DNA from: J084 sp964471405
GTDB lineage: Bacteria; Pseudomonadota; Alphaproteobacteria; Sphingomonadales; Rhodothalassiaceae
Length of the DNA stretch: 35,536 bases
Direction of reading: 5' to 3'
Assembly: GCA_964471405.1 (NCBI GenBank)
Contig: CAYYGH010000023.1
Location: 1 to 35,536, forward strand
Shown one piece after another: positions 1 to 7,809 of this stretch. The position numbers and the translations under genes were made by a program. Below the pieces are notes generated by a model. The model saw nothing but the letters and a program-made list of their open reading frames with translations, did not search any database and was not told where the DNA came from. Each line of letters starts with the position of its first letter. The first letter of the stretch is position 1.

Positions 1-60
1 AAGAGATTCGCCGATCAGGCCGCCCCGGCCGAGCAGGGCGCAATCCCCGGCGGGCGGGTG

Positions 61-633
61 CTACATGACCGGCCTGACCTCGCGCACGGCAGGAACATAG
101 TAGCGCAGCAGGTTCTCAATGCCCTGCTTGAGGGTGTAGACGGAGCTCGGGCAGCCGGCGCAGGCTCCCTGCATCTCGAGATAGACCACACCGTCCTCGA
201 AGGAATGAAACAGGATGTGGCCGCCGTCACGGGCGACCGCCGGGGCCACCTTCTCCTCAAGGACCGCCTTGATCTGGCGCACGGTGTCGCTGTCTTCCGC
301 CCCGTCGGATGCGGTGTCGTCATCAGCCTCCTCGTGAGCCCCCGCATCAAGAACGACCGGCTCTGCGCTCAGAAAGTGATCGACGAGGCGCGAAAGCAGC
401 TCGGCCTTGATGGCCGCCCAGTCGGCATCCTCATTCTTTGTCACCGACACGAAATCGCGCCCCAGGAATACGGCTTTCACCCCCGGCACCGCCAGCAGCC
501 GGGCGGCCAGCGGCGAGCGCGCCTCGGCTTCGGCCGCATCGGTGAATTCGAGCAGCCGGCCCGCACTGACCTCGCGCCCCGGCAGGAACTTGATGGTGTT
601 GGGATTGGGCGTCGCTTGGGTTTCGATGAACAT
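61..633 (-). CDS. Nfu/NifU-family iron-sulfur cluster scaffold or carrier protein
   Basis: This 190-residue protein has the two-part layout of Nfu proteins. An N-terminal Nfu_N-like domain covers residues 1-88 and opens with FIETQATPNPNTIKFLPG. An acidic linker (about 97-116) follows, then a NifU C-terminal domain (about 117-185). The Cys158-Ala-Gly-Cys161 pair is the site where such proteins bind a [4Fe-4S] cluster, bridging two subunits, for delivery to apo-proteins. The ATG at 633 is preceded by a purine-rich GGAAGG ribosome site. The gene lies downstream of the UspA gene on the same strand, with about 236 bp between them. In many Alphaproteobacteria tsaB follows, so the edge of the window may lead into that gene. 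The family is clear; the client proteins cannot be told from sequence. Confidence 0.93.
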   Translation of the reverse strand: MFIETQATPNPNTIKFLPGREVSAGRLLEFTDAAEAEARSPLAARLLAVPGVKAVFLGRDFVSVTKNEDADWAAIKAELLSRLVDHFLSAEPVVLDAGAHEEADDDTASDGAEDSDTVRQIKAVLEEKVAPAVARDGGHILFHSFEDGVVYLEMQGACAGCPSSVYTLKQGIENLLRYYVPAVREVRPVM

Positions 634-679
634 GCCTTCCTTCCCGCTTCCGACGAGGACGGCCTCGCCTTCTTGTCAC

Positions 680-699
680 GCCCCCCGAGAGAAGGGGGC
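680..699. terminator. Hairpin between the UspA and Nfu genes
   Basis: A 6-bp stem (GCCCCC at 680-685 pairing with GGGGGC at 694-699) with an 8-nt loop lies in the 236-bp gap between the two genes. On the plus strand it is followed by only three T's, and on the minus strand, where the genes lie, by no T tract. It may slow transcription or process the message, but it is a weak terminator candidate. I see nothing else in this gap. Confidence 0.25.
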
Positions 700-869
700 T
701 TTCCGCTCTCGCTCACATGGTCATCCCCGCGCTCCGGATCAAGATGCGGGCGGGACTGCCCGGCTTCCGGCACCGCACGCCGATCTTCCGGGCGGGGGAG
801 GGCCGGTGCCCGCCGGCTCTGCCTTCAGACTTGCGGACCGGCGCCCGCCCACAAGCCCGCCAGCTGCGG

Positions 870-1394
870 CTAGACCATCTCGTCAATGCGCTCAGGCGGC
901 AGCGATCCCGGGATGATCACCAGCGGGCAGGGCAGCTCCGCGACCAGGGGACCGGAGAAGTAATCGACGAGCGGCCCCGGATCGCCGGCAGGGCTCGCGC
1001 CCAGAATGAGGGCGAACAGATCATCCCGCTCCTTCAGGAAATCGAGGAGAACCTCCTTCGGTTCGCCCTCCCGGATCACGATTTCAGGGCGCACGCCGGA
1101 ATAGGCATAGACCCGGGCTGCGACCTCTTCGAGCATCTCTTCCGCTTCCGCCAGCCGCTCCTCGCGCATGCGTTCGGCCACGGCCATCCAGTTCTGGAAG
1201 TCTCCCGGCGGGATGGCGTGAAACAGGATCAGGCGACCGCCCCGCACATGGGCGGCCCGCCCGGATGCGAATCGCAGCGCAAGCTCCGATTCCGGCGAGC
1301 CGTCGATCACCACCACGAAGGAACGCGGCCGCTCCTTCTCCTCCACAAGCCGGGCGCCGGCGAGGATATCGGCTGTCTCCGTCATCGCCGCCAT
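870..1394 (-). CDS. UspA-type universal stress protein, single domain
   Basis: This single-domain universal stress protein has about 174 residues. It shows the first strand and turn of the Usp fold (SFVVVIDGSPESELALRFA) and the C-terminal LILGASPAG ... CPLVIIPG region. The usual nucleotide-binding signature G-x2-G-x9-G-(S/T) is not intact: the final pair reads Ser-Gly and the glycine spacing differs, so ATP binding is doubtful. Start choice is uncertain. ATGs lie at 1394 and 1385 and a TTG at 1421, and none has a strong ribosome site; I use the first ATG. It lies between the DUF4136 lipoprotein gene and the Nfu gene on the same strand. A Usp gene next to an Nfu gene downstream of trpS is common in Alphaproteobacteria. 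Its role in stress survival is inferred from the family only. Confidence 0.85.
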   Translation of the reverse strand: MAAMTETADILAGARLVEEKERPRSFVVVIDGSPESELALRFASGRAAHVRGGRLILFHAIPPGDFQNWMAVAERMREERLAEAEEMLEEVAARVYAYSGVRPEIVIREGEPKEVLLDFLKERDDLFALILGASPAGDPGPLVDYFSGPLVAELPCPLVIIPGSLPPERIDEMV

Positions 1395-1481
1395 GCTGGC
1401 AAGGACCGCCGCCCTTGGCAAGTCCCCACAGGCCGGTGCGGAGACGGCCCCTGCTCGATCATTCCGCCCGGACGGACTCCT

Positions 1482-2117
1482 CTAGTAGACCCGGCCCTCC
1501 TTCGTCTTGATCTCGACGAGCCGGGTGACACCGTTCTCTCCCGGAAAATCCCGGAACATCGCCTCCACGAGATAGGGCATCACGAGATTGAGCTCGCGCG
1601 TGGGCCCTTCGCTCACCGCACGGCCTTCGAAGATGACGCGTCCCGTCTTGTGGTCCCGGATCTTGAGGGCGAGCCGCCGGGTATAGACCGTCTGCGATTC
1701 GATATCCGGCCCGTAGAAGAACGGATCGAAGGCGTAAGGGTAGAAGAAGCCGTAGTGATAGGGGTGAAAATATCCGAGATAGAAGCTGTAGTAGGGATAG
1801 GCGTAGCCCGGCCGCGTCTCGATCTTCACCCGGCCTTCATCGACGCCATAGTCCACCAGGACATCAAGATCCGGGTCTTCTCCGGGGGCCGCCAGCTTGT
1901 AGCCGAGCTTGACGAATTCATCCGCGATCATGTTGGCATAGGTGCGGAACTCCGGCCCCTCACGCGCCGCATCGGCCGGCAGAATCGCCACCGTCCGCCC
2001 CGCCGGCAACTGGCCTTCATGGAAACGGGTCACCTGGGTTTCGACATGGCGGGCGCAGGCGGCAAGCAGCAGCACCGCCATCACCGTCAGCCATCCGGCA
2101 AGAGCACGCATCCGCAT
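1482..2117 (-). CDS. DUF4136-type lipoprotein with an aromatic-rich segment
   Basis: This 211-residue protein is a predicted lipoprotein. Its signal peptide ends in the lipobox Leu18-Ala-Ala-Cys21, so the mature protein would be anchored by Cys21, probably in the outer membrane because Ala rather than Asp follows. The body resembles DUF4136: an early TVAILPADAAREGPEFRTYA segment, a DLDVLVDYGV strand, and a C-terminal region ending VIFEGRAVSEGPTRELN. Residues 105-135 are extraordinary, with 18 Tyr or Phe among 31 residues. DUF4136 members often carry some Tyr/Gly-rich sequence here, but this one is dense. The ATG at 2117 has a GGAGG site 7 nt upstream. It sits between trpS and the UspA gene, behind a hairpin that may end the trpS message. 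Its function is unknown. Confidence 0.85.
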   Translation of the reverse strand: MRMRALAGWLTVMAVLLLAACARHVETQVTRFHEGQLPAGRTVAILPADAAREGPEFRTYANMIADEFVKLGYKLAAPGEDPDLDVLVDYGVDEGRVKIETRPGYAYPYYSFYLGYFHPYHYGFFYPYAFDPFFYGPDIESQTVYTRRLALKIRDHKTGRVIFEGRAVSEGPTRELNLVMPYLVEAMFRDFPGENGVTRLVEIKTKEGRVY

Positions 2118-2216
2118 CGTAAGCCTCCATCACCGCTCCATTCTTGCGCCGCGGCCGTTCGCGGCCCTCTCAGATTACGGATGTAGGATCGCAGATGCCC
2201 GATTGCCAGAGGATGA

Positions 2217-2236
2217 ACGGCTGCACCCGCAGCCGT
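2217..2236 (-). terminator. Probable trpS terminator hairpin
   Basis: An 8-bp perfect stem (ACGGCTGC at 2217-2224, GCAGCCGT at 2229-2236) with a 4-nt loop lies about 40 nt beyond the trpS stop on the minus strand. The T tract after it is weak (TTCATCC). Its position between trpS and the lipoprotein gene suggests it separates the two transcripts, wholly or in part. Confidence 0.45.
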
Positions 2237-2276
2237 GGCCGGCCAGGTCACCCCTTGCCGTCCTTCGGTTCTCTGC

Positions 2277-3317
2277 CTAGCGCAGGAACCCCACGGCCGC
2301 CTTGGCGGCATCCAGCACGGGCGCGGACAGTGCCGCCGCCTTTCGTGCCCCTTCGGCCAGGATGCGGTCGATTTCGGCCCTGTCCGCCAGCAGCTCGCGC
2401 ATGCGCCGGGTGATGGGGGCAAGCCGGTCGATCATCACCTCCGTCAGCCGGCTCTTGAGTTCGGCGAATCCCCGGCCTGCAAATTCCGCCAGCACGTCTT
2501 CAACCGGCCGGTCTTCAAGGGCGGCCAGAATCCCGATCAGATTGCGCGCCTCGGGCCGGTCCTCCAGCTCGGCCGGTGTTGCCGGCAGGGGATGGGGGTC
2601 GGTTTTTGCCTTGCGAATCTTCTTCGCGATGAGGTCGGCATCGTCCGTCAGATTGATGCGTGAGAGATCCGACGGATCCGACTTGCTCATCTTCTTGGTG
2701 CCGTCCTTCAGACTCATCACCCGGGCGCCGGGCCCCTGGATGATCGGCTCGGGCAGGGGAAAGAGCGCGACCCCGAAGTCGCGGTTGAATTTGGCCGCAA
2801 TATCGCGGGCAAGCTCCAGATGCTGCTTCTGGTCTTCGCCGACCGGCACATGGGTGGCCTGATAGGCCAGGATGTCGGCGGCCATCAGACAGGGATAGGT
2901 ATAAAGCCCCACACTGGCCTTCTCGCGATTCTTGCCGGCCTTGTCCTTGAACTGCGTCATGCGGTTGAGCCAGCCGATCCGCGCCACGCATTCGCAGATC
3001 CAGGCCAGCTCCGCATGAGCCGAGACTCGTGACTGGTTGAACAGAATCGAGCGGTCCGGATCGACACCGGAGGCGATATAGGCGGCCGCGGCCTCGCGGG
3101 TGCGGTCGGCGAGGGTCCGGGGATCCTGCGGCACGGTGATCGCATGCAGATCCACCACGCAGTAGATGCACTCGTAGTCGTCCTGCAGGCGCGCCCAGTT
3201 GCGAAAAGCGCCGAGGTAATTGCCCAGATGCATCGCCCCGCTCGGCTGCGCGCCCGAGAACACCCGCCGGCGCACGGGGCTTGCGGCTTCGTCTGCAGAT
3301 GGCCTGGTCTCGCTCAT
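2277..3317 (-). CDS. trpS: Tryptophanyl-tRNA synthetase
   Basis: This is a class Ic aminoacyl-tRNA synthetase of 346 residues, a normal bacterial TrpRS length, that charges tRNA-Trp with tryptophan in the cytoplasm. Both ATP-site signatures are present: His30-Leu-Gly-Asn in GAMHLGNYLG (the HIGH motif) and Lys-Met-Ser-Lys-Ser at 209-213. Between them lie the family segments VVDLHAIT and PVGEDQKQHLELARDIA. The ATG at 3317 is preceded by GGAAAG. It follows murJ on the same strand with about 89 bp between them, completing the mutS-glnD-murJ-trpS series. A hairpin about 40 nt past the stop probably ends its transcript. Nothing is unusual in the protein. Confidence 0.98.
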   Translation of the reverse strand: MSETRPSADEAASPVRRRVFSGAQPSGAMHLGNYLGAFRNWARLQDDYECIYCVVDLHAITVPQDPRTLADRTREAAAAYIASGVDPDRSILFNQSRVSAHAELAWICECVARIGWLNRMTQFKDKAGKNREKASVGLYTYPCLMAADILAYQATHVPVGEDQKQHLELARDIAAKFNRDFGVALFPLPEPIIQGPGARVMSLKDGTKKMSKSDPSDLSRINLTDDADLIAKKIRKAKTDPHPLPATPAELEDRPEARNLIGILAALEDRPVEDVLAEFAGRGFAELKSRLTEVMIDRLAPITRRMRELLADRAEIDRILAEGARKAAALSAPVLDAAKAAVGFLR

Positions 3318-3406
3318 CGGCTTTCCGTTTCCCTGTCATGATCCATGACCGGCGGCCGCAGCTGCGACCGGCTCCGGCGCGTTCTTGCCGGTTCGCTCCG
3401 TCCCGG

Positions 3407-4945
3407 TCAAGCAGGCGGCGTCGGCCGCTGCGGCCTCAGGATGCGACGATGCAGCCCGAGCAGCCAGGCCGTGAGAGCATAGACGGCAAGTCCGGTCCCC
3501 ACCGTGATCGCGACCGCCATGACGGTTCCCACCGGCCAGGATCGAAAGAGGATGCGCAAACCCGCCAGCGCGGCCGCCATCACCATGCTGGCCGCCGCAA
3601 CCGGCCGGATCGGCAGACGCCGGATGAGGGCCGGGGACAGCCGGCGGCGGCGGAAAAGGCGGTGGGCGAGCAGTCCCGTCTGCAGCCAGGCCGCCAGACT
3701 CGTCGCCAGCGCCAGCCCGACATGGGCAAGCGGGCCGATGAGCGCAAGATTGAGGGCGAAATTCGCCCCCAGCGCGATGAGCGCCAGGCGGGTGGGCGTG
3801 CGCGTATCCTTTTCAGCGTAAAAGACGGGCACGAGCGCCTTGGTCAGCATGTAGGCCGGCAGGCCGCTCGCATAGGCCATGAGCGCGGCGGCGGTTGCCC
3901 GCGTATCCGCGGCATCGAAGGCTCCGCGTTCAAACAGGCCGGCGATCAGGATGTCCGGAACGATGATGAGTGCGAGAGCGGCCGGCAGGGCGAGAGCGAG
4001 GATGATGGTCAGCGCCTCGGCGAGCAGCCGCTCGGCGCCCTTCACATCTGCACGCGCGAAGCTGCGGCTCAGGCCGGGCAGCAGCGTCGTGCCCACCGCC
4101 ACCCCGATGACGCCGAGCGGCAGCTGGTTCAACCGGTCGGCATAGAACAGAAAGGACAGCGAGCCGTCCGGCAGAAAACTCGCGAGCATGACATCGATCA
4201 GCAGATTGACCTGGGTGATCCCGGCTCCCAGCGCCACCGGCAGCATCAGGGAGACGAGATGCGCAAGCCGCCTGCTCCAGCGAGGACGGCGAAAACGCAG
4301 GCGGATGCCGGCCCGTCCGGCCGCCAGGACCAGCCAGACGAGCTGCACGATCCCCGCGACACTCACCGCCACCGCCAGCCGGCGGGCCGTGATCAGCGGA
4401 CTGTCGGCACCGATCAGCAGGGCCGTGATGAATGTCAGATTGAGCAGCACGGGGGCGGCGGCGGGGGCGGCAAACCGCTCATGGGCATTGAGCACGCCTG
4501 AAAACAGCGCCACCACCGAAATGCACAGAAGATAGGGAAAGGTCAGCCGGGTGAGCGCCACCGCCAGCTCGCGCTTTGCGGCATCCTCCGCAAAACCGGG
4601 CGCGAGCAGATAGATCAGCACCGGCAGGGCGATCTGCACGAGAATGGTCAGCCCCAGCAGGATCGTGACGAGGGCCGCCAGGGCTTCCTCGGCCAGCCGG
4701 CGCGCCTCGTGGCCCGCGGGATCTCTGTTGCGCGCGGCGGTATAAAGCGGCACGAAGGCGGCCGAAAACGCTCCTTCCGCAAACAGGCGGCGGAAGAAGT
4801 TCGGCAGCTTGAAGGCGATGAAGAAGGCGTCCGAGGCCAGCCCCGCTCCCAGATGACGGGCGATCAGCACATCACGCAGAAATCCCAGCACGCGGCTCGC
4901 CAGCGTGAGGGCCGAAACCTGAGAGACATGCCGGATCAGCGCCAT
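3407..4945 (-). CDS. murJ: Lipid II flippase MurJ
   Basis: This integral inner-membrane protein of the MOP superfamily has 512 residues and about 14 predicted hydrophobic segments. MurJ moves the peptidoglycan precursor lipid II to the periplasmic face. Family signatures are present: the opening SRVLGFLRDVLIARHLGAG, the segment KLPNFFRRLFAEGAFSAAFVP with the arginines lining the central cavity, and YADRLNQLPLGVIGVAVGTTLLP. An upstream extension is possible in frame to 5143 but would overlap glnD and reads as noise. The ATG at 4945 starts the conserved MALIRHVSQVSALTLASRVLG segment and lies 26 nt after the glnD stop. Translational or transcriptional coupling with glnD is likely. Confidence 0.97.
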   Translation of the reverse strand: MALIRHVSQVSALTLASRVLGFLRDVLIARHLGAGLASDAFFIAFKLPNFFRRLFAEGAFSAAFVPLYTAARNRDPAGHEARRLAEEALAALVTILLGLTILVQIALPVLIYLLAPGFAEDAAKRELAVALTRLTFPYLLCISVVALFSGVLNAHERFAAPAAAPVLLNLTFITALLIGADSPLITARRLAVAVSVAGIVQLVWLVLAAGRAGIRLRFRRPRWSRRLAHLVSLMLPVALGAGITQVNLLIDVMLASFLPDGSLSFLFYADRLNQLPLGVIGVAVGTTLLPGLSRSFARADVKGAERLLAEALTIILALALPAALALIIVPDILIAGLFERGAFDAADTRATAAALMAYASGLPAYMLTKALVPVFYAEKDTRTPTRLALIALGANFALNLALIGPLAHVGLALATSLAAWLQTGLLAHRLFRRRRLSPALIRRLPIRPVAAASMVMAAALAGLRILFRSWPVGTVMAVAITVGTGLAVYALTAWLLGLHRRILRPQRPTPPA

Positions 4946-4971
4946 GCGGTCCCCTTTTCCCAGCGGCCTGC

Positions 4972-7809
4972 TCAGGCGGCCTTCTCCATCCGGCCCGCGG
5001 CGGCCGCAAGCAGACGCTGCTCGATTTCCGCGATGCGCAGCTCGCCTGCAATCTTGGTCCCGTCCGTCTCCGTCACGTAGAAGACGTCCACCGCGCGCTC
5101 GCCATAGGTCGCCACATGGGCGGAACGGATGTCGAGCCGGCACTCGTACAGGGCGCGCGCCAGGGCATAGAGCAGCCCCGGGCGATCGGCGGCATTGACC
5201 TCGATCACGGTCGCCCGCCGGCTGGCCTGATTGTCGATGAGCACCAGAGGCTCCACGCGGAAGGCCCGCATCCGACGCGCAAGAGACCGCATCGGCCGGC
5301 TGCGCACCTCGTCTTCGCCCGGCAGCTCTTCGGCCACCAGCATCTGCCGGATGCTTTCCGTCAGCGACCGTTCCGTAAACCGGCGTTCCGCCGATCGGGT
5401 CTCCTGAAGGACGACCCGGAAATTGTCCACCGCAAGTCCCGTGCGGCTGGTATGGATCTGGGCGCCGACCACCGAGACCCCGGCCTGCGCGAAGGAAGCG
5501 GCCAGCCGCGCAAACAGGCCCGGCCGGTCGGTGGTGACCACCGAGACCACGAGCGCGCGCGCCTTCGGATCCTCTTCAAGCGCAATGGCCACCTGCGGGG
5601 AATCCTCCCCCTCCTCATCGCGAACCAGCCGCTCCAGGAAGGGACGCATGAGGCGGGCGTTGGTCAGCAGACTCTCGTGATCTTCCGCAATCCAGTAGGA
5701 ATCGGGGAATTCGGCGATCAGGCGCTGACGGACGGGCTCCGGCCAGTCGGCAAGCGCGCCCAGCAGCCGCTTCTGCCTGGCCGCCACCCGCTGCTCGCGG
5801 CTCGTGCCGGCATGGCCGGCGATCAGCCGCTCCTCCGTGCGCCAGTAGAGCTCGCGCAGCAGCGCCGCCTTCCAGCTGTTCCACACCCCGGGACCGACCG
5901 CACGGATGTCGGCCACGGTGAGCACGAGAAGCTGGCGCAGCCGCTCGGGGCTGGAGACGATCCGGGCGAAATCCTCCACCGTCTTGGGATCGGCGACGTC
6001 GCGCTGGAAGGCGGTCGCACTCATCAGCAGATGGTGTTCGACGAGCCAGGCCGCCAGCTCGGTTTCCGCGGCCGAAAGCCCCAGTCGCGGGCCCAGCCGC
6101 CAGGCGATCCGCGCACCGAGCTCGGAATGGTCGCCCTCGCGCCCCTTGGCGATGTCATGCAGGAAGACGGCGAGATAGAGCGCGCGCCGGAGCTTGATCT
6201 TGTGGATGACCTCGCTTGAGAGCGGGTGGTCCTGCGCCAGTTCGCCCCGCTCGATGGCCGCCAGCAGCCCCACGGCGCGGATGAGATGCTCATCCACCGT
6301 GTAGTGATGATACATGTTGTACTGCATCTGGGCGACGATCCGTCCGAAATCGGGAATGAACCGGCCCAGCACGCCCGCCTCGTTCATGCGCCGCAGATTC
6401 ACCTCCGGATGGTCGCGGGCCATCAGCACGGCCAAAAAGGCTTCATTGGCCCGGGGATCGGCCCGCAGGCGGGCATCGATGCGCTTCAGATTCTGCTGGA
6501 TGAGGCGCAGCGCATCGGGATGGATGTCCAGACCGCTGCGCTGGGCGGCGGCGAAGATCTCGATCATGCGCCGCGGTTCCTCGGCGGGCTCGCGCGGGTC
6601 GCGAAAGCCCAGACGCTTGCCCATGACCGCAAAACCCTCGACCGACCGGCGCAGCGGCAGGCGCTGCCAGGTGCTCGTCCACCAGCGCTTCTGCTCGCGC
6701 TCTTCCAGCAGCGCACAGATGATGCGGGTCAGATCCCCCACCGTCTTGGCATGCAGAAAGTAGCGCTTCATGAAGCGCTCGACGGCTTTCATGCCCCTGC
6801 GGTCACGATAGCCGAGGCGGGCGGCAAGCGCCGGCTGGACATCGAAGGTCAGGCGTTCCTGCGCGTGCGAGACCAGAAAATGCAGGCTCACGCGCACCGT
6901 CCAGAAGAAGCTTTCGGCGCGCTGGAAGGCCCGGGCTTCCGAATGGCTGAGAATTCCGGCCTCGGCCATCGCCTTCGGATCCCGAAGGCCGTAGAGGTAG
7001 TCCACGATCCAGTAGAGGGTGTGAAGGTCCCGCAGCCCTCCCTTGCCCTCCTTGAGATGGGGCTCCACGACATAGCGGGAATCGCCGAACCGCGCATGCC
7101 GGGCATCGCGTTCGGCAAGCTTGGCCTCGACGAAGGCCGGACCCGTGCGCCGCACGAGCCGACGGCGGAAGGCGGTGGCAAGCTCGGCCACCAGATCCTC
7201 TTCGCCGACCACGGGACGCAGGTCGAGAAGAGCGGTGCGCGCCGTCAGATCGCTGCGCGCAAAGCGCAGGGCCTCGTCAACCCGACGCACCGCATGGCCG
7301 ACTTTGAGCCCCATGTCCCAGAGGGTGTAGACGATGGTCTCGATCACCCGCTCATGCCAGCCGGTCAGCCGATAGGGATGAAGGAAGAGAATGTCGATGT
7401 CGGAATAGGGGGCGAGCAGCCCGCGGCCATAGCCCCCGGTGGCCGCAAGGGCCAGATGTTCGGCATCGGTGGGATTGGCGACGGGCAGCATCCGCTCGGT
7501 GACATGGCGGTAGAGTGCCCGCAGAATCTCGTCGATCAGCCAGGCCCGTTCCTCGGCCGACCGCCGCCCGGGCGCTCCGGCCTCGTGGCGACGGCGGATC
7601 TCGGCCATCCCGGCCTCATGGACCCTGCGCAGATGCGCAAGCAGCCCCCGGCGGCCGCTGCGGCCCTCCTCGCTGTCGGCCAGAGCAGCAAGATCGGCAT
7701 CGAGCGCCTCAGGGTCCAGAATCGCACGGCTTTTGACGGGTCTCGGCACCGACGGCCAGACGGGATGGGAGGAACGCCTTGCCACGGCTTCATCGCCCCT
7801 TTCCGCCAT
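4972..7809 (-). CDS. glnD: Bifunctional PII uridylyltransferase / uridylyl-removing enzyme
   Basis: GlnD senses glutamine and adds or removes UMP on PII proteins, so controlling glutamine synthetase and nitrogen-regulated transcription. From the ATG at 7809 the protein has 945 residues, as expected. Domains in order: nucleotidyltransferase with GGYGRG (about 125-130) and metal-binding Asp137 and Asp139; a central helical segment with YHHYTVDEH (about 500-508); an HD hydrolase with HisAsp at 551-552 and the following DHSELGARIA; and two C-terminal ACT domains, each marked by DRPGL, that bind glutamine. A TTG at 7818 is also in frame, but the ATG has a GAGG site about 5 nt upstream. The start overlaps the end of mutS by 20 nt, which suggests coupled translation. 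Confidence 0.97.
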   Translation of the reverse strand: MAERGDEAVARRSSHPVWPSVPRPVKSRAILDPEALDADLAALADSEEGRSGRRGLLAHLRRVHEAGMAEIRRRHEAGAPGRRSAEERAWLIDEILRALYRHVTERMLPVANPTDAEHLALAATGGYGRGLLAPYSDIDILFLHPYRLTGWHERVIETIVYTLWDMGLKVGHAVRRVDEALRFARSDLTARTALLDLRPVVGEEDLVAELATAFRRRLVRRTGPAFVEAKLAERDARHARFGDSRYVVEPHLKEGKGGLRDLHTLYWIVDYLYGLRDPKAMAEAGILSHSEARAFQRAESFFWTVRVSLHFLVSHAQERLTFDVQPALAARLGYRDRRGMKAVERFMKRYFLHAKTVGDLTRIICALLEEREQKRWWTSTWQRLPLRRSVEGFAVMGKRLGFRDPREPAEEPRRMIEIFAAAQRSGLDIHPDALRLIQQNLKRIDARLRADPRANEAFLAVLMARDHPEVNLRRMNEAGVLGRFIPDFGRIVAQMQYNMYHHYTVDEHLIRAVGLLAAIERGELAQDHPLSSEVIHKIKLRRALYLAVFLHDIAKGREGDHSELGARIAWRLGPRLGLSAAETELAAWLVEHHLLMSATAFQRDVADPKTVEDFARIVSSPERLRQLLVLTVADIRAVGPGVWNSWKAALLRELYWRTEERLIAGHAGTSREQRVAARQKRLLGALADWPEPVRQRLIAEFPDSYWIAEDHESLLTNARLMRPFLERLVRDEEGEDSPQVAIALEEDPKARALVVSVVTTDRPGLFARLAASFAQAGVSVVGAQIHTSRTGLAVDNFRVVLQETRSAERRFTERSLTESIRQMLVAEELPGEDEVRSRPMRSLARRMRAFRVEPLVLIDNQASRRATVIEVNAADRPGLLYALARALYECRLDIRSAHVATYGERAVDVFYVTETDGTKIAGELRIAEIEQRLLAAAAGRMEKAA

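Noticed and set aside
1..60. Start of a further minus-strand gene (tsaB is expected here by gene order)
   Set aside because: After the Nfu stop no ATG or GTG start is seen on the minus strand before the window edge; the readable frame has no start codon and is too short to identify.
4946..5143. N-terminal extension of murJ
   Set aside because: It would overlap the glnD coding sequence, is Arg/Gly-rich and unlike MurJ; the conserved start is at 4945.
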